Notes: generated by a model not told the origin, from the letters alone. DNA of 64,000 nucleotides from Lentzea aerocolonigenes (GCF_000974445.1 NZ_BBOJ01000033.1:30770-94769), one strand, 5' to 3'; shown: positions 33,552 to 42,693, numbered from the stretch's first letter. Numbers and translations are program-made.

Positions 33552-34690
33552 GGCTTGCCTGCTCGTGCCAGTTGTTCGTTCATGATGAGAAATGCGCCCA
33601 GGCCGTGGAAGTCGTTCGTGTTTCGCGGGCGGGCGTAGTAGTAGTCCGCGTCGCCTACGTTGGTGCCTTCGGAGATGTCCTTGATGTTGGTCAGGCCGTC
33701 TGAGCCGATCGACGCCTTGGCCAGGACTCCCTGGTAGCCCTTCGCCGCCGCGGGTTGGTAGGACGCGTCGATGTAGCCGCGCTCTACTGCCCGGGAGAGC
33801 ATGAAGGTGTACATCGACGAGGCTGAGGTTTCGGTCCAGTTCTTGGGATTCGCGCACTTGTCGACGATCTGGCACCAGCGGCCTGTTGCCTGGTCCTGGT
33901 AGCGGGTGTAGCCGGTGGCCAGGTGTTGGACGATCGCGATCAGGTCTGGCCTGCCCGGGTGGTTGCTCGGCAGGAGTTCCAGCAGGTCCACGGCTGTCAT
34001 GCCGAACCAGCCGATGGCGCGGGCCCAGTGTTCTGCCGAGTGCTTGCCCGGGTTCTTGGCCCAGGATTCCGAGCCGTCGGCGTCGTAGGCGTGCCAGAGG
34101 AGGCCGTCGTCTGATTTCAGGTGGGTGAAGTAGGCCTTCATGTTGCGTACGGCTTCGTCGTAGCCGTAGGGCTGGTTGTAGGCCTTGGCGTACATGGCGA
34201 TGAAGGGCTGCGCCATGTAGACGCCGTCTGCCCAGAGTTGGCCCACCTTGCTGGTGGCGTGGAACATGCCACCGTCTGAGGTGCGCGGGTAGGAGTTGAA
34301 GCGGGCCCGGAGCTTGTCCGCCGCCTTCTTGTACTTCGCCTGGCCCGTTTCCTGGTGCAGGAGGATGAAGAGGGTGGCGGAGCGCATCGAGTCGAGGTTG
34401 TTGAAGCTGTTGTCGATGCTGCCGTCCGACTTGACGAAGCGGTCCACCCAGGCCTTGATGTAGTCGAGGTACTTCTTCTCGCCTGTGCGCTTGTAGACGA
34501 GGTACTGGCCGTAGAGGTAGAGGCCTCGGGTGTAGCCCCAGCCGCCGAGTTTGTCGGGGGTGAAGCGTTTCATGGTCGAGTCGACCACGGCTCTCGACCA
34601 GTCGGCCGGGGGTGGGGCGGCGGTCGCGGTGGCCGGGGCTATCAGCGTCAGGGAGATGGCGATGATGCCGAGGAAGCGTGCTGTCCTCAT
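33548..34690 (-). CDS. Secreted GH105 unsaturated rhamnogalacturonyl hydrolase
   Basis: A 380-residue exported enzyme of the GH88/GH105 group, which removes the unsaturated galacturonyl residue left by rhamnogalacturonan lyases. It has a signal peptide (MRTARFLGIIAISLTLIAPA, cleaved near TATA-AP) and an alpha/alpha barrel. Catalytic-type segments are FNNLDSMRSATLF and QLWADGVYMAQPF with the key Asp, and GKHSAEHWARAIGWFGM. ATG 34690 has GGAGGAG 6 nt upstream; the open frame further upstream is not coding. A LacI gene lies directly upstream in the same direction. Confidence 0.88.
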   Translation of the reverse strand: MRTARFLGIIAISLTLIAPATATAAPPPADWSRAVVDSTMKRFTPDKLGGWGYTRGLYLYGQYLVYKRTGEKKYLDYIKAWVDRFVKSDGSIDNSFNNLDSMRSATLFILLHQETGQAKYKKAADKLRARFNSYPRTSDGGMFHATSKVGQLWADGVYMAQPFIAMYAKAYNQPYGYDEAVRNMKAYFTHLKSDDGLLWHAYDADGSESWAKNPGKHSAEHWARAIGWFGMTAVDLLELLPSNHPGRPDLIAIVQHLATGYTRYQDQATGRWCQIVDKCANPKNWTETSASSMYTFMLSRAVERGYIDASYQPAAAKGYQGVLAKASIGSDGLTNIKDISEGTNVGDADYYYARPRNTNDFHGLGAFLIMNEQLARAGKP

Positions 34691-34756
34691 CACGTGCTCC
34701 TCCATAGTGCCTTGGGCGGCGGAGGCAGGACGAGCATTCCGTGTGGTCTGGACCTC

Positions 34757-34778
34757 TGTCAAGATAACATCGGATGTT
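34757..34778 (-). promoter_or_regulatory. -35 box and palindromic site upstream of the GH105 gene
   Basis: On the minus strand, TTGACA (plus 34757-34762) is a perfect -35 box at the end of the LacI gene; the -10 (near plus 34733-34738) is weak. Immediately upstream is the perfect palindrome AACATC-N-GATGTT (plus 34766-34778), inside the last codons of the LacI gene. It is a candidate operator for that LacI protein. Confidence 0.42.
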
Positions 34779-35721
34779 TCTGGGTGCTTGCGCGGATCAC
34801 GAGCTTTGTCGGGAGTTCTCGCGACTCCGGCTGGGTGCCGTCGAGGCGGGCGGCCAGGAGGTCCACGGCCACTTTGCCGGCCTCTTCTGTCGGCATGGCG
34901 ACGGTTGTGAGGGCCGGGGAGCACATCGCGGCGTAGATGATGTTGTCGAAGCCCGTCACGCTGATCTGGCCGGGGACCTTGACGTTGTGCGCTGCCAGGT
35001 GGCTCAGGACGCCCAGGGCCATGAGGTCGTTGTAGGCGATGAACGCCGTTGCGCCGGTTTTCAGGGCCTCTTGGGCGGCGGTGAGGCCGCCGGTGAAGTT
35101 CGGTTCGAACGGGCCCAGCATCGGGGCGCGGTCGCGGAGGCCCTGGAGTCTGCGCTTGTGCGACCACGCTGTCGCTGGGCCGCCCAGGTAGACGTAGTCC
35201 TTGTGGCCCAAGGACTCCAGGTGCGTGATGAGCTGGTCCATGCCGGAGCCGCTGTCCATCAGGACGGACGAGACGCCGGGCACCGTGCGGTTGATGAGGA
35301 CCAGTGGGGTGAGGTCCGCCAGTTCGGCGATCACCTCGTCGGACTGGAGCGGGGAGCACAGGACCACGCCGTCGACCTGGGCCGCCATCGTGCGGACCAG
35401 TTCCGCTTCGGTTTCCGGGCCTTCCCTGCTGTCGCAGAAGAAGACCGAGGTGCCCGCCTCGCCCGCCCGTGCCTGCACGCCGCGCAGGACTGCCGGGTAG
35501 AAGGGGTTTTCGAGGTCGGGCACCACGATGCCGAGGTTGCCGGTGCGGCCGGTGATCAGGCTTCTCGCGGCTCGGTTCGGCTGGTAGCCGAGGCCTGCCA
35601 CGACGTCCAGCACGCGTTGTCTGGTCGTCTCCTTCACCAGGCCCGGCGCGCTCAGCGCGCGCGAGACCGTGGAGACGGAGACCTGAGCCTGGCGAGCGAC
35701 ATCCCTGATGGTGACGGCCAC
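34759..35721 (-). CDS. LacI-family regulator of the GH105 gene
   Basis: 320 residues. The helix-turn-helix and hinge are at the N-terminus (TIRDVARQAQVSVSTVSRAL, then VVAGLGYQPNRAARSL). The sugar-binding domain has GNLGIVVPDLENPFYPAVLRG and the C-terminal ISVTGFDNIIYAAMCSPALTTV typical of full-length members. The gene lies 68 bp upstream of the GH105 gene and probably represses it, with an unsaturated galacturonic acid disaccharide or similar as inducer (inferred). Confidence 0.92.
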   Translation of the reverse strand: MAVTIRDVARQAQVSVSTVSRALSAPGLVKETTRQRVLDVVAGLGYQPNRAARSLITGRTGNLGIVVPDLENPFYPAVLRGVQARAGEAGTSVFFCDSREGPETEAELVRTMAAQVDGVVLCSPLQSDEVIAELADLTPLVLINRTVPGVSSVLMDSGSGMDQLITHLESLGHKDYVYLGGPATAWSHKRRLQGLRDRAPMLGPFEPNFTGGLTAAQEALKTGATAFIAYNDLMALGVLSHLAAHNVKVPGQISVTGFDNIIYAAMCSPALTTVAMPTEEAGKVAVDLLAARLDGTQPESRELPTKLVIRASTQKHPMLS

Positions 35722-35775
35722 TCGTGAATCATCTCAGCCCAGGTCCGCCCTGACCCATTCATCGGAGGAGTGGGC

Positions 35776-37086
35776 TCACAGCTCCAAGCCGGTCAGCACC
35801 AGCACGCGCTGTTCGGTGAGGTCGTCCATGGCCGCGCGCAGGCCCTCGCGGCCGATGCCGGACTCCTTCACGCCGCCGTACGGCATCTGGTCCGCGCGGT
35901 AGCTCGGCACGTCGCCGACGATCACGCCGCCCACCTGGAGCCGTTGCGCGGCACGGAAAGCCAGTCGCACGTCGGTGGTGAACAGACCCGCCTGCAGGCC
36001 GTACTTCGAGGCGTTGACGCGGTCGAAGGCCTCCTCGACGCTGTCCACCCGCGTGAGGGTGACGACGGGGCCGAACACCTCCTCGGCGTTCACCTTCGCG
36101 TCCTCCGGGACGTCGGTCAGCACGGTCGGCGCGTAGGTGAGGCCGTCGCGGGTGCCTCCGGTCAGCACGGTCGCGGACGACTCGCTGACCCACGCCTCGA
36201 CGCGGGCCGCGGCGGCGTCGTTGATCAGCGGGCCGACGTCGCCTGCCACGTCGAGCTTGTTCACGTGCTGCACCACGGCTTCCGCGACGGCGTCGTACAC
36301 GTCGGTGTGGACGTAGACGCGCTGCACCGAGATGCACGACTGGCCCGCCTGGTACATCGCGAACGTGGCGATGCGCTGTGCGGCGAACTCGACGTCCTGC
36401 CAGTCCGGGGCGACGATCGCGGCCGCGTTGCCGCCGAGCTCCAGCGTGACGTGCTTGCGCGGCACGCGTTCCTTGATGCCCCAGCCGACCGGGCCGGAGC
36501 CGGTGAACGAGACCACCGGCAGGCGCGGGTCCTCGACGAGCTTCGCGGTGTCCTCATTGGACAGGTGCAGCACCGCCCACGCGCCCTCGGGAAGGTCCGT
36601 CTCGGCCAGCAGCTCGCCGAGCAGGAACGCGGCCTTCGGGGTGGCGGGCGCGGGCTTCAGCACGATCGGCGCGCCGACCGCGAGAGCGGGAGCGACCTTG
36701 TGCGCCACCAGGTTCAGCGGGAAGTTGAACGGCGCGATGCCCAGCACGGGTCCGCGTGACACCCGGCGCACCAGGGCGAGACGGCCCTCGGCGGACGGGT
36801 CGGTGTCGAGGCGCTGCAGTTCGCCGGAGAACCGGCGGGCCTCCTCGGCGGCCCAGCGGAACGTGGAGATCGCGCGGGTGACCTCGACGCGCGCCCACTT
36901 CAGCGGCTTGCCCGAGTCGTCGTTGATGGCCTGCGCGAACTCCTCGGCACGCTCGGCCAGGCGGCGCGACACGTGGTCCAGCGCGGCGGCACGGCGGTGT
37001 GCGGGCAGGGCGGCGAGTTCCGGGGCGACGGCGTGGGCCTTGGCGACGGCGTTCTCGACGTCTTCGGTGGTGTGGAAAGCAATCAT
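35776..37086 (-). CDS. NAD(P)-dependent aldehyde dehydrogenase, probably succinate-semialdehyde type
   Basis: A 436-residue aldehyde dehydrogenase. The cofactor and active-site motifs are intact: GIAPFNFPLNLVAHKVAPAL, VSFTGSGPVGWGI, VTLELGGNAAAIV with the general-base Glu, and FAMYQAGQSCISVQR with the nucleophile Cys. It is slightly short at the N-terminus compared with the usual 450-500 residues. Its ATG overlaps the gabT stop by 4 bp, so the pair would convert GABA to succinate by way of succinate semialdehyde. The open frame upstream of 37086 is a shadow of gabT. Confidence 0.9.
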   Translation of the reverse strand: MIAFHTTEDVENAVAKAHAVAPELAALPAHRRAAALDHVSRRLAERAEEFAQAINDDSGKPLKWARVEVTRAISTFRWAAEEARRFSGELQRLDTDPSAEGRLALVRRVSRGPVLGIAPFNFPLNLVAHKVAPALAVGAPIVLKPAPATPKAAFLLGELLAETDLPEGAWAVLHLSNEDTAKLVEDPRLPVVSFTGSGPVGWGIKERVPRKHVTLELGGNAAAIVAPDWQDVEFAAQRIATFAMYQAGQSCISVQRVYVHTDVYDAVAEAVVQHVNKLDVAGDVGPLINDAAAARVEAWVSESSATVLTGGTRDGLTYAPTVLTDVPEDAKVNAEEVFGPVVTLTRVDSVEEAFDRVNASKYGLQAGLFTTDVRLAFRAAQRLQVGGVIVGDVPSYRADQMPYGGVKESGIGREGLRAAMDDLTEQRVLVLTGLEL

Positions 37087-38366
37087 GCGAGCAGAGCTCC
37101 TTCGAGCACGTCGAGGCCTTCGGCGAGCAGGTCGTCCGGGATGACCAGCGGGGGCAGCAGACGGATGACGTTGCCGTAGGTACCGCACGTCAGCACGACG
37201 ACACCCTGATCGTGGCACGCCTTGGCGACGCGGGCGGCGACTTCGGGCGTGCGTTCGGTGAACTCGATCGCGAGCATCGCGCCGCGGCCGCGGATCTCCG
37301 CGATGATGTCGGTCTTCTCGGCGACGGCCTTGAGCCGGCCGACGACGGTCTCCTCGATGTGACGGGCACGAGCGTTCAAGTCGCGCTCGCGCATCGTGCG
37401 GATGGCGCCCAACGCGGCAGCACACGCCACGGGGTTGCCGCCGTAGGTGCCACCCAACCCACCGACGTGCACGGCGTCCATGATCTCGGCGCGGCCCGTG
37501 ACGGCGGCGAGCGGCAGGCCGCCCGCGATGCCCTTGGCCGTCGTGATCAGGTCCGGCACGACGTTCTCGTGGTCGGAGGCGAACCACGAACCGGTGCGGC
37601 AGAAGCCGGTCTGGATCTCGTCGGCGACGAACAGCACGCCGCGCTCGCGGCACCACCGCGCGATCGCGGGCAGGAAGCCGGGGGCGGGCGCGATGAACCC
37701 GCCCTCGCCCTGGATCGGCTCGATCACGACCGCGGCGGTGTTGTCGCCGCCGACCTGCTTCTCGATAGCGGCGATCGCGTTGCGAGCAGCCTCGGCGCCG
37801 GTGAGGCCGTCGTGCAACGGGTAGGACGCCGCCACGCGGTACACCTCGGGCGCGAACGGCCCGAACCTGTGCTTGTACGGCATGTTCTTGGCGGTCAACG
37901 CCATCGTGAGGTTCGTGCGGCCGTGGTAGCCGTGGTCGAACACCACGACGGCCTGCCTGCCGGTGACGTGCCGGGCGATCTTGACCGCGTTCTCGACGGC
38001 CTCAGCGCCGGAGTTGAACAGCACCGAGCGCTTCTCGTGGTCGCCGGGGGTGAGCTGGTTCAGCTCCTCGCAGACCTCGAGGTAGCCCTCGTACGGCGTG
38101 ATCATGAAGCAGGTGTGGCTGAACCTGTCGATCTGCGCGTGCACCGCCTCCGCCACGGCGGGGGCAGGGTTGCCGACGTTCGTGACGGCGATGCCGGAGC
38201 CGAGGTCGATGAGCTGGTTGCCGTCGACGTCGACCAGCAGGCCGTCGTCGGCGGAGTCGATGTACACGGGCAGCGTGCTGCCGACTCCCGCGGCGACGGC
38301 GGCCTTGCGCCGCGCCTGGAGTTCCAGCGATTTCGGGCCGGGGATCGCCGTTCGCAGTCGGGTCAT
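37083..38366 (-). CDS. gabT: 4-aminobutyrate aminotransferase
   Basis: A 427-residue class III PLP-dependent transaminase that passes the amino group of GABA to 2-oxoglutarate. Motifs: LFNSGAEAVENAVKIAR, VFDHGYHGRTNLTMALT, VVIEPIQGEGGF, LFVADEIQTGFCRTG and the PLP Lys in LITTAKGIAGGLPL. ATG 38366 begins MTRLRTAIPGPKS; the ribosome site is weak, so the message may be near-leaderless. It is divergent from a PucR-type regulator (81 bp) and coupled to the aldehyde dehydrogenase. Confidence 0.93.
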   Translation of the reverse strand: MTRLRTAIPGPKSLELQARRKAAVAAGVGSTLPVYIDSADDGLLVDVDGNQLIDLGSGIAVTNVGNPAPAVAEAVHAQIDRFSHTCFMITPYEGYLEVCEELNQLTPGDHEKRSVLFNSGAEAVENAVKIARHVTGRQAVVVFDHGYHGRTNLTMALTAKNMPYKHRFGPFAPEVYRVAASYPLHDGLTGAEAARNAIAAIEKQVGGDNTAAVVIEPIQGEGGFIAPAPGFLPAIARWCRERGVLFVADEIQTGFCRTGSWFASDHENVVPDLITTAKGIAGGLPLAAVTGRAEIMDAVHVGGLGGTYGGNPVACAAALGAIRTMRERDLNARARHIEETVVGRLKAVAEKTDIIAEIRGRGAMLAIEFTERTPEVAARVAKACHDQGVVVLTCGTYGNVIRLLPPLVIPDDLLAEGLDVLEGALLA

Positions 38367-38447
38367 GTGCTCAGCATGACCCTGGTCAACGCCCTGCGCA
38401 GTGTCTGAAATGGCGATCTGTGGTGCTTTGGTTGTACAAAGTGGCGC

Positions 38448-39701
38448 ATGCCCATCACGCTGCACGAACTGGCGCGGACACTGGCCCTGCCGGTGCTGGC
38501 GGGAGAGGTGTCGAAGCCCGTCGGATGGGTGCACGGCACCGAGCTCGCGGACCCGACGCCGTTCCTGGAAGGCGGCGAGCTGCTGCTGACCACCGGTCTG
38601 AGGCCGCTGGACGACGACTACGTCGAACGGTTGGTGCGCGCCGGCGTGGTCGGGCTCGGCTTCGGCACCGGGCTGGGCCACGACGTCGTGCCGTCCACGT
38701 TGGTGCAGGCTGCGGAGAAGACCGGGCTCGGGTTGGTCGAGGTGCCGCGGGACGTGCCGTTCATCGCGATCAGCAAGGCGGTGTCGAAGGCCCTCGCCGC
38801 GGACGAGTACGCCGCGCTCACCAGGACCAGCGAAGCGCAGCGCGCACTCACCCGAGCCGCGGTCAGGTCGGGTGTCGGGGGAGTCGTGCGCAGGCTCGGC
38901 CAGTGGATCGACGGCTGGGTGGTGCTCCTCGACGCGTCCGGCAAACCCGTCCACGCCCACAACCCGCGCCTGGTTCCGGACCTGACGGCCGAGCTCGCCC
39001 GGTTGAAGACCGCGGGCGGTCTGGGCAGCGTCGCGTTCGAGCTCGACGGTGTGCACGTGTTCCTGCAGGTCCTCGGCAGCCGCGCCCGAGGTGTCCTGGC
39101 GGTCGGAACCTCGAAGCCCGATCCTGGCATCGTCAACACCGCCGCGTCGCTGCTGGTTCTCGCGCTCGCCCAGAACGACGAAGCCACGGCGCGGGAACTG
39201 CGCACGTGCCAGTTCCGGTTGTTGCTGGCGGGTCTTCCGGTCGACGGCCTGCCCGAGCGGTTCCGGGTGTTCCTCGCCGACTCGCCGCCGGACGACGTCT
39301 TCTGGGCCGAGCACGAGGGCAGGATCGTGGTGCTGGCTCAGGAGTCCGAGGGCTTCGCATCGTCCGAAGTGGACATTAGTCAGGTCGCGCGGGGTTACCG
39401 CGAGGCCCAGCAGGCGCGGGCGGCGGGCATCCGGAAGTTCGAGGACTTCGCCGGACACCTGCCGCTGCCGGACGGGTTCGCGGACGCGCTGCTGCGGCCG
39501 CTCGACACCGAAACCAGGGAGACGCTGCGGGTCTGGCTGGCCCACCACGGCGCCTGGGACCCGGCGTCGGCCGAGCTGGGCGTGCACCGGCACACCCTGC
39601 GCAACCGCGTGCGCAAGGCCGAGCAGGCCCTGAACCGGTCGCTCGACTCGCCCGGCCTGCGCGCGGAACTGTGGCTAGCCCTCCACCGCGAAGGTGAGTG
39701 A
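38448..39701 (+). CDS. PucR-family transcriptional regulator of the GABA operon
   Basis: 417 residues. The N-terminal PucR domain (GWVHGTELADPTPFLEGGELLLTTG) occupies about residues 1-120, a middle ligand or GGDEF-like region follows, and the C-terminal HTH_30 reads DTETRETLRVWLAHHGAWDPASAELGVHRHTLRNRV in two parts. PucR proteins commonly activate nitrogen-compound catabolism, and the divergent gabT-aldehyde dehydrogenase operon is the natural target. An inverted repeat CTTTG-N6-CAAAG (38426-38441) lies just upstream of its start. The end overlaps the convergent dioxygenase gene by 27 bp. Confidence 0.9.
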   Translation: MPITLHELARTLALPVLAGEVSKPVGWVHGTELADPTPFLEGGELLLTTGLRPLDDDYVERLVRAGVVGLGFGTGLGHDVVPSTLVQAAEKTGLGLVEVPRDVPFIAISKAVSKALAADEYAALTRTSEAQRALTRAAVRSGVGGVVRRLGQWIDGWVVLLDASGKPVHAHNPRLVPDLTAELARLKTAGGLGSVAFELDGVHVFLQVLGSRARGVLAVGTSKPDPGIVNTAASLLVLALAQNDEATARELRTCQFRLLLAGLPVDGLPERFRVFLADSPPDDVFWAEHEGRIVVLAQESEGFASSEVDISQVARGYREAQQARAAGIRKFEDFAGHLPLPDGFADALLRPLDTETRETLRVWLAHHGAWDPASAELGVHRHTLRNRVRKAEQALNRSLDSPGLRAELWLALHREGE

Positions 39702-40484
39702 GGCGGTGTAACCGGATCCGACGTTGCCGGACATCGTCGCCATCTGGTGGTCGACACCGTCGCGGAACACCATGTCCTGCTTCAGCGACGTCCGCGCCAT
39801 GTTCTGCACGCTCTGCGTGTACCCGGTCGTGCCGTAGACCTCCTTGCACGTGGTCTCCGGCAAGGCGAGCTGCGAGGTCGTGATCTTGTTGCCCGCCTTG
39901 GTGGCCTCGGCGAGGCTCGGGTAGACCTCGAAGTGGATGTGCGGCCAGCGGCCCGAGTACGCGCCGGGGAAGACGCTGATGAACTTCAGCTTGCCGGACG
40001 AGTCGGCTTCCTGGACGCCGCGCAGGAAGTTCTCGTTCTTCACTCGGTTCGAGTACATCGAGTAGTCGCCGTTGATGTCGCAGTGCCACAGGTAGACGGC
40101 GGCGCCCGCGTACGGCTTTCCGTCCTCCTTCTGGACCGTCAGCTCGATGGTCAGCTGCACACCCTCTGCCGTGCGCGTCGACGAGCCGAAGCTCGACCGG
40201 ATGTCCTGGCGCACGATGCCGCTCTGGGTGAGGGCGTTCGGGCCGTTGGAGCCGTCGCCGGGGTACGGGCCGGCAGTCTCCTCGGGGATGGCTTCCAGCG
40301 GAGAGCCGTCGGCTGCGGACGAGGCTGAGGAAGTGGTCGTCGTGGTCGAGCTCCCGGTGGTCGTCGTCGACGGAGCGCAGGCCACGAGGGTGAGGCCTGC
40401 GCCGCCGAGCAGCGACAACGCCCGCCTGCGCCCGATCAGCGTGGCGAGGTCGAACTGGAGGCCGCGGTCGTGGTTGTCCGTCAT
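39675..40484 (-). CDS. Exported intradiol ring-cleavage dioxygenase-like lipoprotein
   Basis: 269 residues. The N-terminus has a twin-arginine motif and lipobox (GRRRALSLLGGAGLTLVAC), followed by a Ser/Thr-rich linker of about 30 residues, so it is likely a Tat-exported lipoprotein. The catalytic domain resembles intradiol dioxygenases: AVYLWHCDINGDYSMY supplies a Tyr and RWPHIHFEVYP two His iron ligands. Such extracytoplasmic members are common in actinobacteria and are thought to act on plant-derived catechols. No partner gene for the aromatic pathway is adjacent. Confidence 0.88.
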   Translation of the reverse strand: MTDNHDRGLQFDLATLIGRRRALSLLGGAGLTLVACAPSTTTTGSSTTTTTSSASSAADGSPLEAIPEETAGPYPGDGSNGPNALTQSGIVRQDIRSSFGSSTRTAEGVQLTIELTVQKEDGKPYAGAAVYLWHCDINGDYSMYSNRVKNENFLRGVQEADSSGKLKFISVFPGAYSGRWPHIHFEVYPSLAEATKAGNKITTSQLALPETTCKEVYGTTGYTQSVQNMARTSLKQDMVFRDGVDHQMATMSGNVGSGYTASLTFAVEG

Positions 40485-40760
40485 GGGGACCAGATTGAGG
40501 CCGGTTCCTGTGAGGTGCCTGTGCGGCGCCTGTCAGCAAGCTAGCTGCCTGTGTCGAAGTTCGAGCCGCGAGAGCCGGGCCCGAGGCGGCCCTGGCGGGA
40601 CGACCCACATGCAACACCGGTGTGTGGCCCTGGCGGCACGGCTCACACACAACACCGGTATGCGGGCCGTCCTGGCGCACCAGGAACCACCTCAAGCCCG
40701 GCTCTCATCGGCCTGGACTTCGACCCGGACTTCGATACAGCCCCCCGCGCAAAGCAGATG
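40485..40760. repeat. Intergenic region with a 38-bp tandem duplication
   Basis: Two adjacent copies of a 38-39-bp unit (about 40588-40625 and 40626-40664) share GGCCCTGGCGG and CAACACCGGT, with several base differences. A third, partial copy follows at 40665. No reading frame is supported here. The repeat may be a slippage product or a protein-binding array. Confidence 0.6.
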
Positions 40761-40790
40761 TTGTGAACATTCGGATGTTCTGAGTATTTT
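40761..40790 (+). promoter_or_regulatory. Promoter with internal palindrome, histidine phosphatase gene
   Basis: TTGTGA (40761-40766), an 18-bp spacer and TATTTT (40785-40790) precede ATG 40797 by 6 nt, so the message is probably leaderless. The palindrome GAACATTCGGATGTTC (40765-40780) fills the spacer. It resembles the palindrome upstream of the GH105 gene at 34766-34778. Confidence 0.5.
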
Positions 40791-40796
40791 GATGCC

Positions 40797-41384
40797 ATGG
40801 CAACTCGGCACCTCTACGTGGTGCGGCACGGTGCGGCGGATCCGTTCGGCGAGCTGACCGAGACCGGGCAACGGCAGGCGGAACTGCTCGGGCAGCGCCT
40901 GAAGGGATTGCCGATCGACGCGGTGTGGCATTCGCCGCTGGCCAGGGCGGTGCGGTCCGCGGAGATCATCGGCAGGTGCCTGCCGGGCGTCGCGGTGGGG
41001 GAGGCGGCCGAGCTCGTCGACCACGTGCCGCACGTGCCGGACGAGATCCCTGCCGCCTGGGCGGGTTTCTTCGACGGGTACGACGCCGAGGAGGCCGCCG
41101 CGGGCGCACGTGTCGCCGCGGCGCTGATCGATCGCTTCGCCCGTCCTGCCGACGTCGAGACCCACGAGGTGCTGGTCACCCACGCGTACCCGGTGGCGTG
41201 GCTGGTGCGGCACGCTCTGGACGCCCCGCCTGCCCGGTGGCTCGGGCTGAACTGCGGCAACACGGCGCTCACGGTGATCGAGCACCGCACCGGCACAGCT
41301 GGGTCGTTGGTGCTGTACAACGACATGGGCCACCTTCCGCCGGACCTGCGCTGGACGGGGTTCGGGCCCGGCGTGCGGCCCTGA
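40797..41384 (+). CDS. Histidine phosphatase family protein (phosphoglycerate-mutase-like)
   Basis: A 195-residue branch-2-like phosphohistidine enzyme. The catalytic RHG is in HLYVVRHGAAD at residues 5-15, the second Arg region is SPLARAVRSAEII, and the second catalytic His is in VLVTHAYPVAWLV. These enzymes dephosphorylate small metabolites or proteins; the substrate here is unknown. It appears leaderless, with an operator-like palindrome in its promoter. It converges on the short PPDK gene with a 13-bp gap. Confidence 0.9.
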   Translation: MATRHLYVVRHGAADPFGELTETGQRQAELLGQRLKGLPIDAVWHSPLARAVRSAEIIGRCLPGVAVGEAAELVDHVPHVPDEIPAAWAGFFDGYDAEEAAAGARVAAALIDRFARPADVETHEVLVTHAYPVAWLVRHALDAPPARWLGLNCGNTALTVIEHRTGTAGSLVLYNDMGHLPPDLRWTGFGPGVRP

Positions 41385-41397
41385 TCAGCGCCGAAGA

Positions 41398-42693
41398 TCA
41401 GCCTCGGAGCACGGCGTGGGCGGCGCTGAGACGGTCGGCGTCAGCGCGTGGTGAACGGTCGCCCGACACGTCGTCCGCCCAGCCCAGCAATCGGTGCAGG
41501 TGCGCGTCCGCCGTCGTCGTCACGATCCGGGGGCTGCCGAGGACGACCTCGCCGCTGGTGCCGTCGATCGTGATGAGGGTGCCTTCGTCGAGGGCGAGGC
41601 CGGAAACTCCTACGACAGCGGGCTTTCCCATCGCCCTGGCGACGACCGCGGCGTGGCTGGCGGGCCCGCCGCGCGCGGTGAGGATGCCGGTGGCGGCGGC
41701 CAGGCCGCGCATGTCGTGCGGTGACGTTTCCGGGCGCACCAGGACGACCGGGCCCTCCACGGCCATGCGGACCGCGGTGTCCGCTGTGGTCGCCACCCGG
41801 CCGGTCGCGACACCGGGACACGCCCCGAGTCCTCTCGCCAGCACGTCCTCGCCCGGTGCGATCCGGGGTGTGCGGACGTGCCGGAGGTGGTGCGGTGAGA
41901 CCCTGAGCAGTGCTTCGCGCCGGTCGAGCACGCCCTCGTCGGCGAGGTCGGTGGCGACGCGCACCGCGGCGGCACCACTGAACCGGCCCGGCCGGACCTG
42001 CAGCAGCCACAGCTCACCGGACTCGTAGGTGAACTCGACGTAGCACGCGTCGCGGTAGTGCGCCTCGACTCGGCTCAGTGCGTCGAGCAGGCCGGCCCAC
42101 ACCGCCGGCTCCCGGTCGGCCAACTCCGGCAGGGGCAGGGTCCGCGACCTGCCGGAGACGACGGCCTCGCCCTGGTGTCCGAAGAGGACGTCGCCGAACG
42201 GGACGTTCGCGCCGGTGTTGGGATCACGGCTGAACGCGACCCCGGTGCCGCTGTGCTCGTCGCGGTCGCCGAACACCATCCTCTGCACGACGGCGGCCGT
42301 GCCGAGCTCGTGCGGGATGTCGTTCAGTTCTCGGTAGGTGCGTGCGCGCGGCGTGTTCCACGACGAGAACACGGCCTCCACCGCCGACAGGGCATCGTCC
42401 GCGGACGTGAGTTCCAGGTTGAGGACCGTGTTCATCATGCCCGGCATCGACACAGGTGCCCCGGAGCGAACGGACACCACGTCGAAACCGCCGGTGGCCG
42501 TCGCGAGCTCCTCGTCGAGCCCGTGAGGCAGGCGTCCGTCGCGCAGGAACGCGCGGCAGGCCTCCGTGGTGACGACGAACGCCTCAGGCACCGGCAGTCC
42601 GAGCCGGTGCAGCACCACCAGGCCGTGAGCCTTGCCTCCCAGCACTTCCGCGGTCTCGTCGACCTCGGCGGAGAGCCGCCGGATCCACCTCAT
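41398..42693 (-). CDS. Short pyruvate phosphate dikinase-like protein (nucleotide-binding plus phosphohistidine domains)
   Basis: A 431-residue protein with the PPDK N-terminal ATP-binding domain (GGKAHGLVVLHRLGLPVPEAFVV, SVRSGAPVSMPGMMNTVLN) and the swivelling phosphohistidine domain (ILTARGGPASHAAVVARAMGKP). The C-terminal PEP/pyruvate-binding barrel, about half of true PPDK, is absent, and the gene ends normally with TGA. Similar short PPDKs are known in actinobacteria; the M. tuberculosis ppdK is also short. The ATG overlaps the upstream gene by 4 bp. Its phosphate acceptor is unknown. Confidence 0.87.
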   Translation of the reverse strand: MRWIRRLSAEVDETAEVLGGKAHGLVVLHRLGLPVPEAFVVTTEACRAFLRDGRLPHGLDEELATATGGFDVVSVRSGAPVSMPGMMNTVLNLELTSADDALSAVEAVFSSWNTPRARTYRELNDIPHELGTAAVVQRMVFGDRDEHSGTGVAFSRDPNTGANVPFGDVLFGHQGEAVVSGRSRTLPLPELADREPAVWAGLLDALSRVEAHYRDACYVEFTYESGELWLLQVRPGRFSGAAAVRVATDLADEGVLDRREALLRVSPHHLRHVRTPRIAPGEDVLARGLGACPGVATGRVATTADTAVRMAVEGPVVLVRPETSPHDMRGLAAATGILTARGGPASHAAVVARAMGKPAVVGVSGLALDEGTLITIDGTSGEVVLGSPRIVTTTADAHLHRLLGWADDVSGDRSPRADADRLSAAHAVLRG

